Source of the DNA: Clostridium sp.
GTDB lineage: Bacteria; Bacillota; Clostridia; Lachnospirales; Lachnospiraceae
Reading direction: 5' to 3'
NCBI GenBank assembly: GCA_023667695.1
Contig: JAMOZY010000001.1
Location: 62,001 to 126,000 of the forward strand
Length of the DNA: 64,000 nucleotides
In this document: in pieces, positions 42,023-51,580 of the stretch
Position numbering within the stretch: the stretch's first letter is position 1
Layout of the letters: each line of letters starts with the position of its first letter
The notes under the pieces: model-generated
What the model was told of the DNA's origin: nothing
What the model saw: only the letters and a program-made list of their open reading frames with translations
The model's database searches: none
Translations under genes and position numbers: made by a program

Positions 42023-43336
42023 ATGGAAACAGTTATTGAAGTAAAGGATGTTACTAAAAACTTCAAAGTATATTATGACAAGGGAAGCGAATTAAAGGAG
42101 CGGATGCTCTTCTGGAAGCGGAACAAATATGAGGAACGCCGAGTTTTAAATCATATAAGTTTTGAGATAAAGAAGGGGGAAGCCGTCGGTCTGATTGGAA
42201 AAAACGGATGTGGAAAAAGCACCACCTTGAAGGTGTTATCCAAAATTATTTATCCGGATTCTGGTGAAGTCTTAATTCAGGGAAGAGTATCCAGCCTCCT
42301 GGAACTGGGAGCGGGTTTCCATCCGGACATGAGTGGGAGAGAGAATATATATACAAATGCAGCGATTTTTGGGCTGACAAAGAAGGAAATTGATGAACGA
42401 ATGGATGATATAGTTGCATTTTCGGAATTGGAGGAATTTCTGGATAATCCGGTACGAACCTACTCCTCCGGTATGTATATGCGGCTGGCATTTTCAGTTG
42501 CAATCAATGTAGATGCAGATATTTTGCTGATTGATGAGATATTAGCTGTAGGTGATTCTAATTTTCAGAAGAAGTGCTATAATCGAATGAAGGAATTAAA
42601 GGCAGAAGGTGTCACCATTGTCCTGGTCACACATTCAGCAGAAACCATTAACAGTTTTTGTAATAAAGCCATTTGGATTAATGATGGAGAAATTGTGGCA
42701 GAAGGTGTTGCAATAGATGTTGTTTCCCAATATCAGCAATATATGGATGACCAGCATATGCAGCAGCTATTGAAAGAGGAAGCAAGGAAAAGAAGTATTG
42801 AAAAGAAAAAGAAAGAAAAGCAGGAACAGGAATTGTATGTAGATACAACCGGAATTCCTACACCACAAGAAATTGAACGTGCTTTAGCAGAAGCTAAAAT
42901 AGATATTACGCAGAATCACTTTGGATTAGAGTATATTCAGATTGAAGAAGTGCGTCTGAAAAATGCGGAAGGAAACGAGAGCCATATTTTCCGGAATGGC
43001 GATAAGATGGAAATTGAAATTTATTATAAAGTGAATCGTCCATTGAACAATTACGTTTTTGGAATGGGATTTTATTTGCAGGATGATACATGGGTATATG
43101 GGAATAATACTCAGATAGACAGAATTACAGTTCCACATACCAAGATGAATGGAATTGTAAGATATAAAATTCCGAAGCTTCCTCTTTTGGAGGGTGTGTA
43201 TAAGTTGAATGTTTCAATCGTTAATGAAGATGGAGTTCCCATGGATTTTTACCACAGCTACTGCGAGATACAGGTTGTATCACCGGATAGAAGTATGGGA
43301 ATCTGTTCCATAGATCATGAATGGGAGATATGTTAG
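42023..43336 (+). CDS. wzt: ABC polysaccharide exporter, ATPase subunit (Wzt-like)
   Basis: A 437-aa ATPase. Walker A GKNGCGKST (59-67), signature YSSGM (147-151), Walker B ILLIDE (167-172), then a helical linker and a C-terminal beta-sandwich (about 300-437). This Wzt_C-type domain recognises the end of the glycan chain in Wzt proteins that export chains of finished length. Start ATG 42023, AGGAGG upstream. It pairs with the permease gene 90 bases upstream. The presence of the binding domain suggests a chain with a defined terminal residue or cap, which fits the Wzm/Wzt route but not the Wzx route also encoded here. Confidence 0.9.
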   Translation: METVIEVKDVTKNFKVYYDKGSELKERMLFWKRNKYEERRVLNHISFEIKKGEAVGLIGKNGCGKSTTLKVLSKIIYPDSGEVLIQGRVSSLLELGAGFHPDMSGRENIYTNAAIFGLTKKEIDERMDDIVAFSELEEFLDNPVRTYSSGMYMRLAFSVAINVDADILLIDEILAVGDSNFQKKCYNRMKELKAEGVTIVLVTHSAETINSFCNKAIWINDGEIVAEGVAIDVVSQYQQYMDDQHMQQLLKEEARKRSIEKKKKEKQEQELYVDTTGIPTPQEIERALAEAKIDITQNHFGLEYIQIEEVRLKNAEGNESHIFRNGDKMEIEIYYKVNRPLNNYVFGMGFYLQDDTWVYGNNTQIDRITVPHTKMNGIVRYKIPKLPLLEGVYKLNVSIVNEDGVPMDFYHSYCEIQVVSPDRSMGICSIDHEWEIC

Positions 43337-43338
43337 AT

Positions 43339-44007
43339 ATGAAGACAAAAGAGAATAACCGGGATGAAGATATCATATTTGAAAAGTTGCTGGAACCAAA
43401 GGAGAAGTTGGTTTATTATGAGGCATTAATGAATAGGAATTCCAGTGGCGTACTGGAAGGAATCCGGGAAATTAATAGTAAGATTCAAAATATGGATGAT
43501 TATAAAGAATTGACTTGTACGGAGGTACAGCATAGCGGTTTGAAAGGATTGTTTCAAAAGCTGATTAAAAGGTCCCTGGATTGGTATATGGAACCAATCT
43601 TACAGCAACAGTCCAGTTATAACAGGGAAGTAATGCCTGCGATTGGACGATTGGCAGAATTGGCAATGGATGATAATATGGCAATCTCTGAAGTAATCAT
43701 GAATCAGGGGGAGCGGGCAGGTAATTATCATTGTAATTTGAAAATGGCAAAAGAAAAGGTACTGGAATACATGTTGTTTCAGTTGGAGATTGATGCAGAG
43801 GAATGTCTGGATTTGCGACAATTACCAGAAGATATTTTAAAAACAATTACAATAAATAGTCTGTTGGGAAGCAAGGCTGTTTTGATTGAGACAGATAAAA
43901 AGAAACTGATTTTAGAAAAAATGGAGGAAATGTTTGTTGAATATGCAGTCATTGATCAGACAGCGATATTGATTCTTTCAGAAATGATAAGGGAGGGAGA
44001 AGAATGA
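43339..44007 (+). CDS. Unknown helical protein between exporter and glycosyltransferase
   Basis: A 222-aa soluble protein with no recognised domain. The segment LKGLFQKLIKRSLDWYMEPI followed by QQQSSYNREVMPAIGRLAEL resembles the membrane-proximal helix and coiled coil found in leaderless proteins and methyltransferases of antigen loci, and parallels the 34539 protein. Three in-frame ATGs are possible (43321, 43330, 43339); GGGAG at 43323-43327 best fits 43339 or 43330. It ends in an ATGA overlap with the next glycosyltransferase, so tight co-translation. Confidence 0.6.
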   Translation: MKTKENNRDEDIIFEKLLEPKEKLVYYEALMNRNSSGVLEGIREINSKIQNMDDYKELTCTEVQHSGLKGLFQKLIKRSLDWYMEPILQQQSSYNREVMPAIGRLAELAMDDNMAISEVIMNQGERAGNYHCNLKMAKEKVLEYMLFQLEIDAEECLDLRQLPEDILKTITINSLLGSKAVLIETDKKKLILEKMEEMFVEYAVIDQTAILILSEMIREGEE

Positions 44008-45770
44008 ATATTGCATTTGATGCAGTAGCGATTTTAGGCCCGGCCAGTAAACATAGGGGAATTGGCAATTATAGTTTAAGTCAGTTCATGAGTATGATAG
44101 AAACAGATAAAAAAAATCACTATTATTTCTTTAATTTAATGGAATTTGATTATCAATTAGATGAGTTTATTGGCAGTTCGGATAACCTGACCTGTGTAAA
44201 TTATTTTTGCGGAAAAGATAATTTTTTGATTCGGGATTCCCAATATGCAGATGTTATCGGCAATTTAATACAGAAGTTTATTCGGGAATATGAAATTGAT
44301 ATCTTTTGTATTACATCTCCTTTTGATATGAATATGATGTGTTATGAAAAAGAATGGTTTCAAGGTGTAAAAGTTGTTGCAATCGTATATGATATTATTC
44401 CATATATTATGAAACGGGAATATTTTACAGGACCATTTGCAGAACAAGGCTTTTCTATGTATATGGAGCGAATGGATATGCTTCGCTGGATGGACCAATT
44501 GTTAGTGATTTCAGAAAGTGTAAAGAAGGATATGGTAAATTATCTTTCCTTTCCAGAGTCGGATATTACTGTGATTTATGGCGCTGTAGATGGGTTTTAT
44601 GAAGAAATTGAAATTACGGAGCAGCAAAAAAGAAGAATAGAAGAGAAATTTGCAATCAATAGTCCGTTTATCATCTGTACAGGTGGCAATGATTTCAGAA
44701 AAAACATCGATGGTCTGATTGTGGCTTATAGTAAAATGAAGGAAGAACTGATTCAAAACTATCAGCTTGTGATTGTTTGTAAATTATCGGATGAAGCGGT
44801 TATACGATTTGAAAATTTAATAGAGCAATTGCAGGTTAAGGGAAGAGTTATATTAACAAATTTCGTGGAAACCGAAGAACTATTGGAGTTATATAATTTA
44901 GCAACAGTATTAGCCTTTCCTTCCAAATATGAAGGCTTTGGACTTCCCATTGTAGAAGCGTGGGCTTGTGGTACTCCGGTAGTAACATCGAATAATTCCA
45001 GCCTGGGAGAAATCAGTGAAGGGGCGGCCATTTTAGTGAATCCTTATGATACGCTTGATATTAAGAGGGGGTTGGAAGAGGCATTGTTAGAGGCTGATTT
45101 GGATGAATTACTTCAGAAAGGAAAAGAGCGTTTGAAAGAGTTTCAGTGGAAAAAAGTTGCAGAGCGTTCCATTGAGATATTAAATAAATTTGATGTAAGG
45201 AAAGAACAAAAGACAGAAAATAGAATCGGAGATTTTGTTATTGTTGCACCTGCATATGAATCGGAGCTTGCAGTAAAGGTGTTAGCAGATCGTATAAAGG
45301 TGGATTTAGAAGCGTGCAAAAGGAGCCATATATTGGCTGTTTCAGATTTGTCGGTTGATTTGCTGCAAGGTAAACAGATTATATATGTAGTTGGGAAAGA
45401 TTTGATAAGTCCGAATTGTTATGGGTTTATTGCTGCCTGTCCAGGCGTGATTGCAATTGCAATGGATGATTTCTATGACTTTAAGCAAAGGAATGTAGAA
45501 GGAAAGACAGAAACAGAGGTGGAACTGGCGAGACTGGTAAATACGTATTGCGAATTTGTGATTACGGACAGTGAAAATGTCCGCCGGACGGTTTTGAGAA
45601 ATAATATATCTGTAAAAGTGCTGGAAAACATAAGTGAGATATTTTCTGGATCGAGCGGTGCGCTTAATAACAATATGCTGTATAAAATTGGATTAAATGA
45701 AGTTAAAAATAAGAAATATACGGCGAGAGAAACCCGGGAGCTGGCAAAAACATTAGCGTTTGGAAAGTAG
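44004..45770 (+). CDS. GT4-type glycosyltransferase with unknown C-terminal domain
   Basis: 588 aa. Residues 1 to about 395 are a GT4 enzyme: FDAVAILGPASKHRGIGNYS at the start, a FIICTGGNDFRKN hinge near 225, and KYEGFGLPIVEAWACGTPVV near 310. The remaining 190 residues (begins IGDFVIVAPAYESELAVKVL) look like an alpha/beta fold of their own and match nothing I recognise; they may be a partial GT-B-like half or a binding domain. No membrane segment. ATGA overlap with the previous gene. Confidence 0.82.
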   Translation: MNIAFDAVAILGPASKHRGIGNYSLSQFMSMIETDKKNHYYFFNLMEFDYQLDEFIGSSDNLTCVNYFCGKDNFLIRDSQYADVIGNLIQKFIREYEIDIFCITSPFDMNMMCYEKEWFQGVKVVAIVYDIIPYIMKREYFTGPFAEQGFSMYMERMDMLRWMDQLLVISESVKKDMVNYLSFPESDITVIYGAVDGFYEEIEITEQQKRRIEEKFAINSPFIICTGGNDFRKNIDGLIVAYSKMKEELIQNYQLVIVCKLSDEAVIRFENLIEQLQVKGRVILTNFVETEELLELYNLATVLAFPSKYEGFGLPIVEAWACGTPVVTSNNSSLGEISEGAAILVNPYDTLDIKRGLEEALLEADLDELLQKGKERLKEFQWKKVAERSIEILNKFDVRKEQKTENRIGDFVIVAPAYESELAVKVLADRIKVDLEACKRSHILAVSDLSVDLLQGKQIIYVVGKDLISPNCYGFIAACPGVIAIAMDDFYDFKQRNVEGKTETEVELARLVNTYCEFVITDSENVRRTVLRNNISVKVLENISEIFSGSSGALNNNMLYKIGLNEVKNKKYTARETRELAKTLAFGK

Positions 45771-45785
45771 AGAAAACAGTACATT

Positions 45786-47837
45786 ATGATGATTAGGATT
45801 CTTTTTTGCATCGTGCAGATTGGATTGATATTTTTAATTTCAGTAAAATTAAAAGATAATATAAATTATAATCTGTTTGAATGTCTTAGTAGAGGAATAA
45901 TATATATAACTCTATGGAATATAATGATTGCAATGTTATTTTCAATCTGTGGGTGCTATAGTATGAATGCATTATGCATTGTGGACGGTATATTCGGGGG
46001 GGTGCTGCTGTTTTGCATTCCAGATAAGAAAAAATCTATAAGGCATGCATTCTTAGAGATGAGAGAAATATGGAAATATAAATATATAATCTTATTTTTT
46101 TTATGTATCTTTGTTTTATATACGGCATTTCCTACAAATTATATGCTAGGTGGCAGAGATCCCGGCTTGTATTATCTGAATGGGATACATATTGCTCGAA
46201 CTGGATCAATTCAGTATGAAGAGGATTTGTATCTAACTGATCATTATGAAGAATTAGATGGTGTAGTTACGCCAGGGTATGCAGGGATATATTCAGATTA
46301 TAAATACGGATATTCCGAAAACGCCGGTAAACTGACACCACAATTTATGCCTATGTATTCTGCTGCAATGGCAGTTGGATATGATTTGGGTGGTATTTCC
46401 GTTATGATAAGGGTAAACACATGGATAACGGTGCTTTCACTTTTAATGATATATTTTTTTGTGAGGCGTAGTTTTTCAGAAAAAACAGGATTAATTTCAG
46501 TGCTTATGTTGGCCATTTCTCCCGCGCAGTTGTGGTATGGAAGAAATAGTGTTTCAGAATTGTTATTACAATTACTTATTTTTTTGAGTGTCGATTTATT
46601 TCAACAGGGATTTGAACAGAAGAAAAAAAAATATGGGATTGCTTCCGGTTTCTTATTTGGTATAGGTGTCATGGATCGTATTGATGCATATATTTTAGGT
46701 GTAGGTTTAATTGCTTTATTAGTTTATGCTATATTGTTTTCATATAGAAAAAGAAAATATATATTTTGTTCCGTTATAGCTTACTGTGTAACAGGAGGAG
46801 CTGCTTTTTTATATGGTATAATTTTCTCCAGACCGTACTTTCACGATCATATGCATGGTATACTCAATCGAATTCTTTTTTTGAATATTGGTATGCTATT
46901 AGTAGCTGGAATTATAATTTTAATACAATTTATTGTAAGAAAAACAACCCGAAAAAAGGTTGCTCAAATTAATTATTTTTTTCAAATATTTGAAAACAGA
47001 ATATTTGTTATGATGTTTTTTTGCCTGTTGCTGTTTATATGGATATATGCATATTTTATACGATCAATAGGTGTTTCAACGGAAGATGGAACTTATTTTG
47101 TGAAGCATAACATTGTAGAACTTTCCTGGTATGTTTCACCAATAATAATGGTATTGTCTATTTTGGGATTAGTTGGTATCCTATACAAAAGGGCAGAAAA
47201 GCAGGAATCGGTTTTTTTGTTTTTAGCAGTTGGGATATCAAATTATATTGGATATGGAATTAATCCTTTTATATCAAAGGATCATATTTGGGCAGCCAGG
47301 AGATGGATAACGATTATTATTCCATTTCTAATTATTATGGGAGTTCTTGGAATTCGAACATTATATGTCTGGCTTCAAAAGAAGCAACCATTAGTAGCAA
47401 GGGTAATGTGTAGTTGTTTAATCATTGGAATTATTGGATACCTGTTATATCAGAGTAAACCATTTATAATAACAAAAATAATGGAGAATTTAGATACTGA
47501 GCTTGAAGCATTGGCAAATCAATTAGAGGACAATCAGTTATATATTACGAATAATGAAGAAGTGGCATCATATCTGCATTATGTTTATGATAAGCAGGTA
47601 TATTATTCGACATTAGAGAACACAGAGGCAATAGAACAATATATTAATATGCATCAGGAATTACATTATATTGGTGACTATGCTTCTATTGAGGATTTGG
47701 AATGTGAGAAAGAATTAGTATTCTTTTATGAAACGAAAGGTTTGTTTTTGGAAAAGTTGATTGGTGCATATCCAAGAAATTTATATGAACGTACCAGAGA
47801 AGCAAGTATATATTATTTAAACAATTCGATACAATAA
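45786..47837 (+). CDS. GT-C membrane glycosyltransferase (PMT/ArnT-like)
   Basis: A 683-aa protein with 11-13 membrane segments and an extracytoplasmic loop after TM3-4. The catalytic-type loop GGRDPGLYYLNGIHIARTG (near residue 125), with an acidic residue in the first outer loop, is typical of GT-C enzymes that use polyprenyl-phosphate sugars. A further outer segment follows near 160-185. It probably adds a sugar to the lipid-linked glycan outside the cell, supplied by the GT2 gene next. AT-rich gene; ribosome binding site weak. Confidence 0.82.
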   Translation: MMIRILFCIVQIGLIFLISVKLKDNINYNLFECLSRGIIYITLWNIMIAMLFSICGCYSMNALCIVDGIFGGVLLFCIPDKKKSIRHAFLEMREIWKYKYIILFFLCIFVLYTAFPTNYMLGGRDPGLYYLNGIHIARTGSIQYEEDLYLTDHYEELDGVVTPGYAGIYSDYKYGYSENAGKLTPQFMPMYSAAMAVGYDLGGISVMIRVNTWITVLSLLMIYFFVRRSFSEKTGLISVLMLAISPAQLWYGRNSVSELLLQLLIFLSVDLFQQGFEQKKKKYGIASGFLFGIGVMDRIDAYILGVGLIALLVYAILFSYRKRKYIFCSVIAYCVTGGAAFLYGIIFSRPYFHDHMHGILNRILFLNIGMLLVAGIIILIQFIVRKTTRKKVAQINYFFQIFENRIFVMMFFCLLLFIWIYAYFIRSIGVSTEDGTYFVKHNIVELSWYVSPIIMVLSILGLVGILYKRAEKQESVFLFLAVGISNYIGYGINPFISKDHIWAARRWITIIIPFLIIMGVLGIRTLYVWLQKKQPLVARVMCSCLIIGIIGYLLYQSKPFIITKIMENLDTELEALANQLEDNQLYITNNEEVASYLHYVYDKQVYYSTLENTEAIEQYINMHQELHYIGDYASIEDLECEKELVFFYETKGLFLEKLIGAYPRNLYERTREASIYYLNNSIQ

Positions 47838-47882
47838 ATGATAAAATATGTTTGATTTGAACATGATAAATTGGAGGACATG

Positions 47883-48851
47883 ATGAAACTGATTATTCAA
47901 ATTCCCTGCTATAATGAAGCAGAAACTTTAGAAATTGCATTAAATGCACTTCCAAAACATGTGGAAGGAATTGATGAAATAGAATATCTGATTATTAATG
48001 ATGGCAGTACGGACAATACAGTAGAAGTGGCACAAAATTGGGGAGTCAATTATGTTGTAAGTTTTAAGCAGAACAAGGGACTTGCCAAGGGATTTATGGC
48101 GGGACTGGATACCTGTCTGCGGAATGGTGCGGATATCATTGTAAATACAGATGCAGACAATCAGTATTGTGGAGATGATATTGAAAAGCTTGTTCAGCCA
48201 ATTTTAGAAGGAAAAGCTGACATTGTAATTGGGGAACGGCCCATTGACCAGACTGAACATTTTTCCTGGCTGAAAAAGAAATTGCAGCATTTGGGAAGCT
48301 GGGTGGTACGGAAGGCATCCGATACCAGTATTCCGGATGCACCAAGTGGATTCCGGGCATATAGCAGAGAGGCCGCCATGCAGATGAATGTAGTGAATGA
48401 GTACACTTATACTCTGGAGCAGATTGTACAGGCAGGAAGAACGAAGATTGCGATTACTTCTGTTCCTATTCGGACCAATGAGGAATTGCGACCTTCTCGG
48501 TTATTTAGCAGTATGTTTGGATACGTAAAGAAATCTATGCTGACGATTATCCGGGCCTACTTAATGTATAAACCGATGCGGTTTTTTTTGACATTGGGTT
48601 GTTTTCCTTTTGTTATCGGTATGGCATTAGGTATAAGGTATATTGTATTATTATGTATGGGGGCGGGGCAGGGCAATGTCCAGTCTTTGATACTATGTAG
48701 TATGCTTATCATGATTAGTGTCATGATTTGGGTTCTGGGATTATTGGCAGATGTTATGGCAGCCAATCGGAAGATTCTGCAGGAGATTCAGCAGAAGGTT
48801 CGGGAGTTAGATTACAAGCTTCAGGATAGAAGTAAAGATTCAAAAGAATAG
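47883..48851 (+). CDS. GT2 polyprenyl-phosphate glycosyltransferase
   Basis: A 322-aa GT-A enzyme of the dolichol-phosphate-mannose-synthase type. IPCYNEAETLE (near residue 8) and a DGSTDNT turn bind the nucleotide; NTDADNQY (near 90) has the Asp-x-Asp for metal; the acceptor-helix region follows. Two membrane helices near the C-terminus (about 225-290) and a helical tail anchor it. It makes polyprenyl-phosphate sugars used by GT-C enzymes such as its neighbours on both sides. GGAGG at 47873-47877 precedes the ATG pair 47880/47883. Confidence 0.9.
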   Translation: MKLIIQIPCYNEAETLEIALNALPKHVEGIDEIEYLIINDGSTDNTVEVAQNWGVNYVVSFKQNKGLAKGFMAGLDTCLRNGADIIVNTDADNQYCGDDIEKLVQPILEGKADIVIGERPIDQTEHFSWLKKKLQHLGSWVVRKASDTSIPDAPSGFRAYSREAAMQMNVVNEYTYTLEQIVQAGRTKIAITSVPIRTNEELRPSRLFSSMFGYVKKSMLTIIRAYLMYKPMRFFLTLGCFPFVIGMALGIRYIVLLCMGAGQGNVQSLILCSMLIMISVMIWVLGLLADVMAANRKILQEIQQKVRELDYKLQDRSKDSKE

Positions 48852-48894
48852 AAATAAGATTGCAAAAATATACACAGGACGGAGACTGCATGGA

Positions 48895-50349
48895 ATGATA
48901 AAGAGAAAAGAATGGTTTAGTAAAAATAAATGTAGAATAATGATTTATGTAGTGGCTCTTATTGGCTTAGTAGTTATGTGGCGGTATGCGGGTCTTCGTT
49001 CTTTGTGGATGGATGATATTGCGCAGATTAATATATGTGGACAGGAGGACTTTTTTAAAGCATTATTAAAGTCAGATAATAATCCACCATTATCCCATTT
49101 TATAACATATTTGTGGCTGCGGATTGCTCCATACGGAACGAATTGGATAAAATTGCCGGGTATTATTTTTGTAGTTGGGGGTTCTTTATTTTGTGCAGAA
49201 ACAGGGAGAAAGTTATATGGTGATTTGTGTGGCTTGATTATATGCGCATTTGCAGTATCTTCCAGTAGTATTGTGGAGGCAGCAGCATATGTTGTTCGCC
49301 CATATGGCCTGCTTTTTGGACTAATGTCTGTAGTTTTATATTGCTATGTACAGCGGAATTTGCATGAATTTCGATGGAATAGGGTAATTCTTTTGGGGAT
49401 AGGAATGACAGGTGCGGTATACACCCATTATTTTGCTGTGCTGGCAGTTTTTGCAATGTTTTGTTTTGATTGTTATTTGGTTATTAAAAAGAAAATAAGT
49501 TGGAAGTGCCTTATTTCTTATCTGATTGCTGGCGGAGCTTTTTTGCCATGGTTTATTTATACAGCACAAAATTATTATGAAAAATTACAAACGTTTTGGC
49601 CATCTGTACCAACAATTTATAATGTAATAAGTACCATCCGCAGTTTGCTTGGAAATAATGGATTTTCGTTTTCTTTATTTGTTATCATAGTGATTGGGCT
49701 TATTTTATTGCGCATTAGTAAGAAAGAATTTGATATTCGTGAAGAAATCGTTTTTTCTTTTCTTTTACAGATTGTAATTGTATTGTTAATTCCCTATGTT
49801 TATTCAAGGTATGTGAATCCAAATGGCAGTATATATGTGGATCGGTATTTTGTTACCATTGCACCATGTATTTTTTTAATTATGGGAATTGGGGTAAATA
49901 GTATTTGTGAATATTTGAATACAAAGCTAAAGATTGAGGTATTGCTAAATGTTTTATGCATAAGCCTTTGTATCTCTGCATTGTATAATAATTTTTCTAG
50001 CCTGTATGAAACACAATCGCAGAAACTTGAACCATATGAAGAGATGGCAGATTATATTATGGAACAGGAAGATATATATAATGATAATGTTGCCATATAT
50101 AATTCGGGTTATTCAATGCAAAAGGGCTGGGATTATTATCTGACACATAATGGAGAACGGGAGGGAAAAGAAGCATTTTATAATAGAGAGATAAATGATA
50201 TCAAGGTGCTGGATGGGATTGATAGGCTTTATGTATGCGAGCTGCATAAAGGTATCAATGCGACTACAGGCGCGATTCTTAAGGAATATTTTGAATTGAC
50301 TTATAAGGATGAAGAAAGTGGGGTATGGATTTACGATAGGATTCAATGA
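48895..50349 (+). CDS. GT-C membrane glycosyltransferase
   Basis: A 484-aa protein with about ten membrane segments (AT-rich, hydrophobic). The SLWMDDIAQINICGQ segment near residue 40 (acidic pair in the first outer loop) followed by SDNNPPLSHFITYLWLRI is the layout of PMT/GT39-GT83-like enzymes. RPYGLLFGL and YVDRYFVTIAP segments lie further on. It has a C-terminal outer domain of about 100 residues. Probably transfers a sugar from polyprenyl phosphate outside the membrane. Similar in role to the 45786 gene but different in sequence. Confidence 0.8.
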   Translation: MIKRKEWFSKNKCRIMIYVVALIGLVVMWRYAGLRSLWMDDIAQINICGQEDFFKALLKSDNNPPLSHFITYLWLRIAPYGTNWIKLPGIIFVVGGSLFCAETGRKLYGDLCGLIICAFAVSSSSIVEAAAYVVRPYGLLFGLMSVVLYCYVQRNLHEFRWNRVILLGIGMTGAVYTHYFAVLAVFAMFCFDCYLVIKKKISWKCLISYLIAGGAFLPWFIYTAQNYYEKLQTFWPSVPTIYNVISTIRSLLGNNGFSFSLFVIIVIGLILLRISKKEFDIREEIVFSFLLQIVIVLLIPYVYSRYVNPNGSIYVDRYFVTIAPCIFLIMGIGVNSICEYLNTKLKIEVLLNVLCISLCISALYNNFSSLYETQSQKLEPYEEMADYIMEQEDIYNDNVAIYNSGYSMQKGWDYYLTHNGEREGKEAFYNREINDIKVLDGIDRLYVCELHKGINATTGAILKEYFELTYKDEESGVWIYDRIQ

Positions 50350-50439
50350 TTGTGTAATTAGCGATTTTTGTGAAAAAGAAATCATCTGCTTGAATGCTCA
50401 TAGATACATAGAAAAAGGGATTAAGAAAGAGAGAATATA

Positions 50440-51570
50440 ATGAAAATAGTGCTGATAGGACCTGTGTTCCCATATAAAGGTGGAATTGCCCATTATACAA
50501 GTCTTATGTATCAGAATCTGATAAAGTATCATGATGTCACAATGATATCATATAAACTGCAATATCCTAAGTTTTTATATAAAAAAGAACAGAAGGATTA
50601 TGAAAATGATAGTTTTAAGGTTGAAGGTACAGAATATTTGATTCATACGGCCAATCCCGTCAATTGGCTGTCCGTTGCTGGAAAAATAAAAAAGTTATGT
50701 CCAGATCTGGTTATTATACAGTGGTGGCATCCCTATTTTTCCCCCTGTTATTGGGTAATCTGCAAATTATTAAAACAGATTAAGATTTTGTTTTTATGTC
50801 ATAATGTATTCCCTCATGAAAGGTTTCCTATGGATCGAATTTTGACAAAGCACGTTTTAAAACAAGGCGATTGCTTCATTGTTCAATCGGTTCAGGATGA
50901 AGGCGATTTAAAATCTATTCGGCCAGATGCCATTTATAGTAAAACAGTTCTGCCTACGTTTAACGCATTCAAACTGCAGAACATGTCCAGTCAGGAGGCA
51001 AGAGAGCAATTACATATATCGGCCGATAATCAGGTTCTTCTTTTTTTTGGTTTTGTAAGAAAATACAAGGGCTTAAAGTATCTGCTGCAGGCAATGCCTC
51101 GAGTAAGCCGGGAGTTATCGAATATAAAATTATTCATTGTTGGTGATTTTGGCAGTGACAAACAGGAATATCTGGAGATGATTCAGAACCTAAAGATTCA
51201 AGCGTATATTGAAATACATGACGGATATATTCCGGATAAGGAAGTGGAGAAGTTCTTTGCAGCATCCGATGTAGTAGTTTTGCCATATGAATCTGCAACG
51301 CAAAGCGGAATCGTGCAGATTGCATATGGATTTGGAACGCCAGTGATTGCTTCTAATGTAGGTGGTTTACCGGAAGTAGTGGTAGATGGAAAAACTGGTT
51401 TTATTACAAATGCAAAAGACAGTGACGATTTGGCAGGAAAGATTATACAGTTTTTTAACGAAAAAAGAGCAGATGAATTCAGAAATGAAATTGTGAAAGA
51501 AGCAGATAAATATTCCTGGGAGCATTTAACCCAAACGGTAGAAGCACTGATTCAAAGAATAAGGGAGTAA
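50440..51570 (+). CDS. GT4-type glycosyltransferase
   Basis: A 376-aa GT-B enzyme: LIGPVFPYKGGIAHYTSLMY at the start (Gly-Gly loop near residue 14), LFFGFVRKYKGLKYLLQAM near 205, and YESATQSGIVQIAYGFGTPV near 285, a GT4 variant in which the usual E(x)7E site reads S/Q-rich. It ends with a typical helical cap. Cytoplasmic; membrane-associated by basic patches. Next to an acyltransferase gene. Confidence 0.87.
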   Translation: MKIVLIGPVFPYKGGIAHYTSLMYQNLIKYHDVTMISYKLQYPKFLYKKEQKDYENDSFKVEGTEYLIHTANPVNWLSVAGKIKKLCPDLVIIQWWHPYFSPCYWVICKLLKQIKILFLCHNVFPHERFPMDRILTKHVLKQGDCFIVQSVQDEGDLKSIRPDAIYSKTVLPTFNAFKLQNMSSQEAREQLHISADNQVLLFFGFVRKYKGLKYLLQAMPRVSRELSNIKLFIVGDFGSDKQEYLEMIQNLKIQAYIEIHDGYIPDKEVEKFFAASDVVVLPYESATQSGIVQIAYGFGTPVIASNVGGLPEVVVDGKTGFITNAKDSDDLAGKIIQFFNEKRADEFRNEIVKEADKYSWEHLTQTVEALIQRIRE

Positions 51571-51580
51571 TGGAATAATA

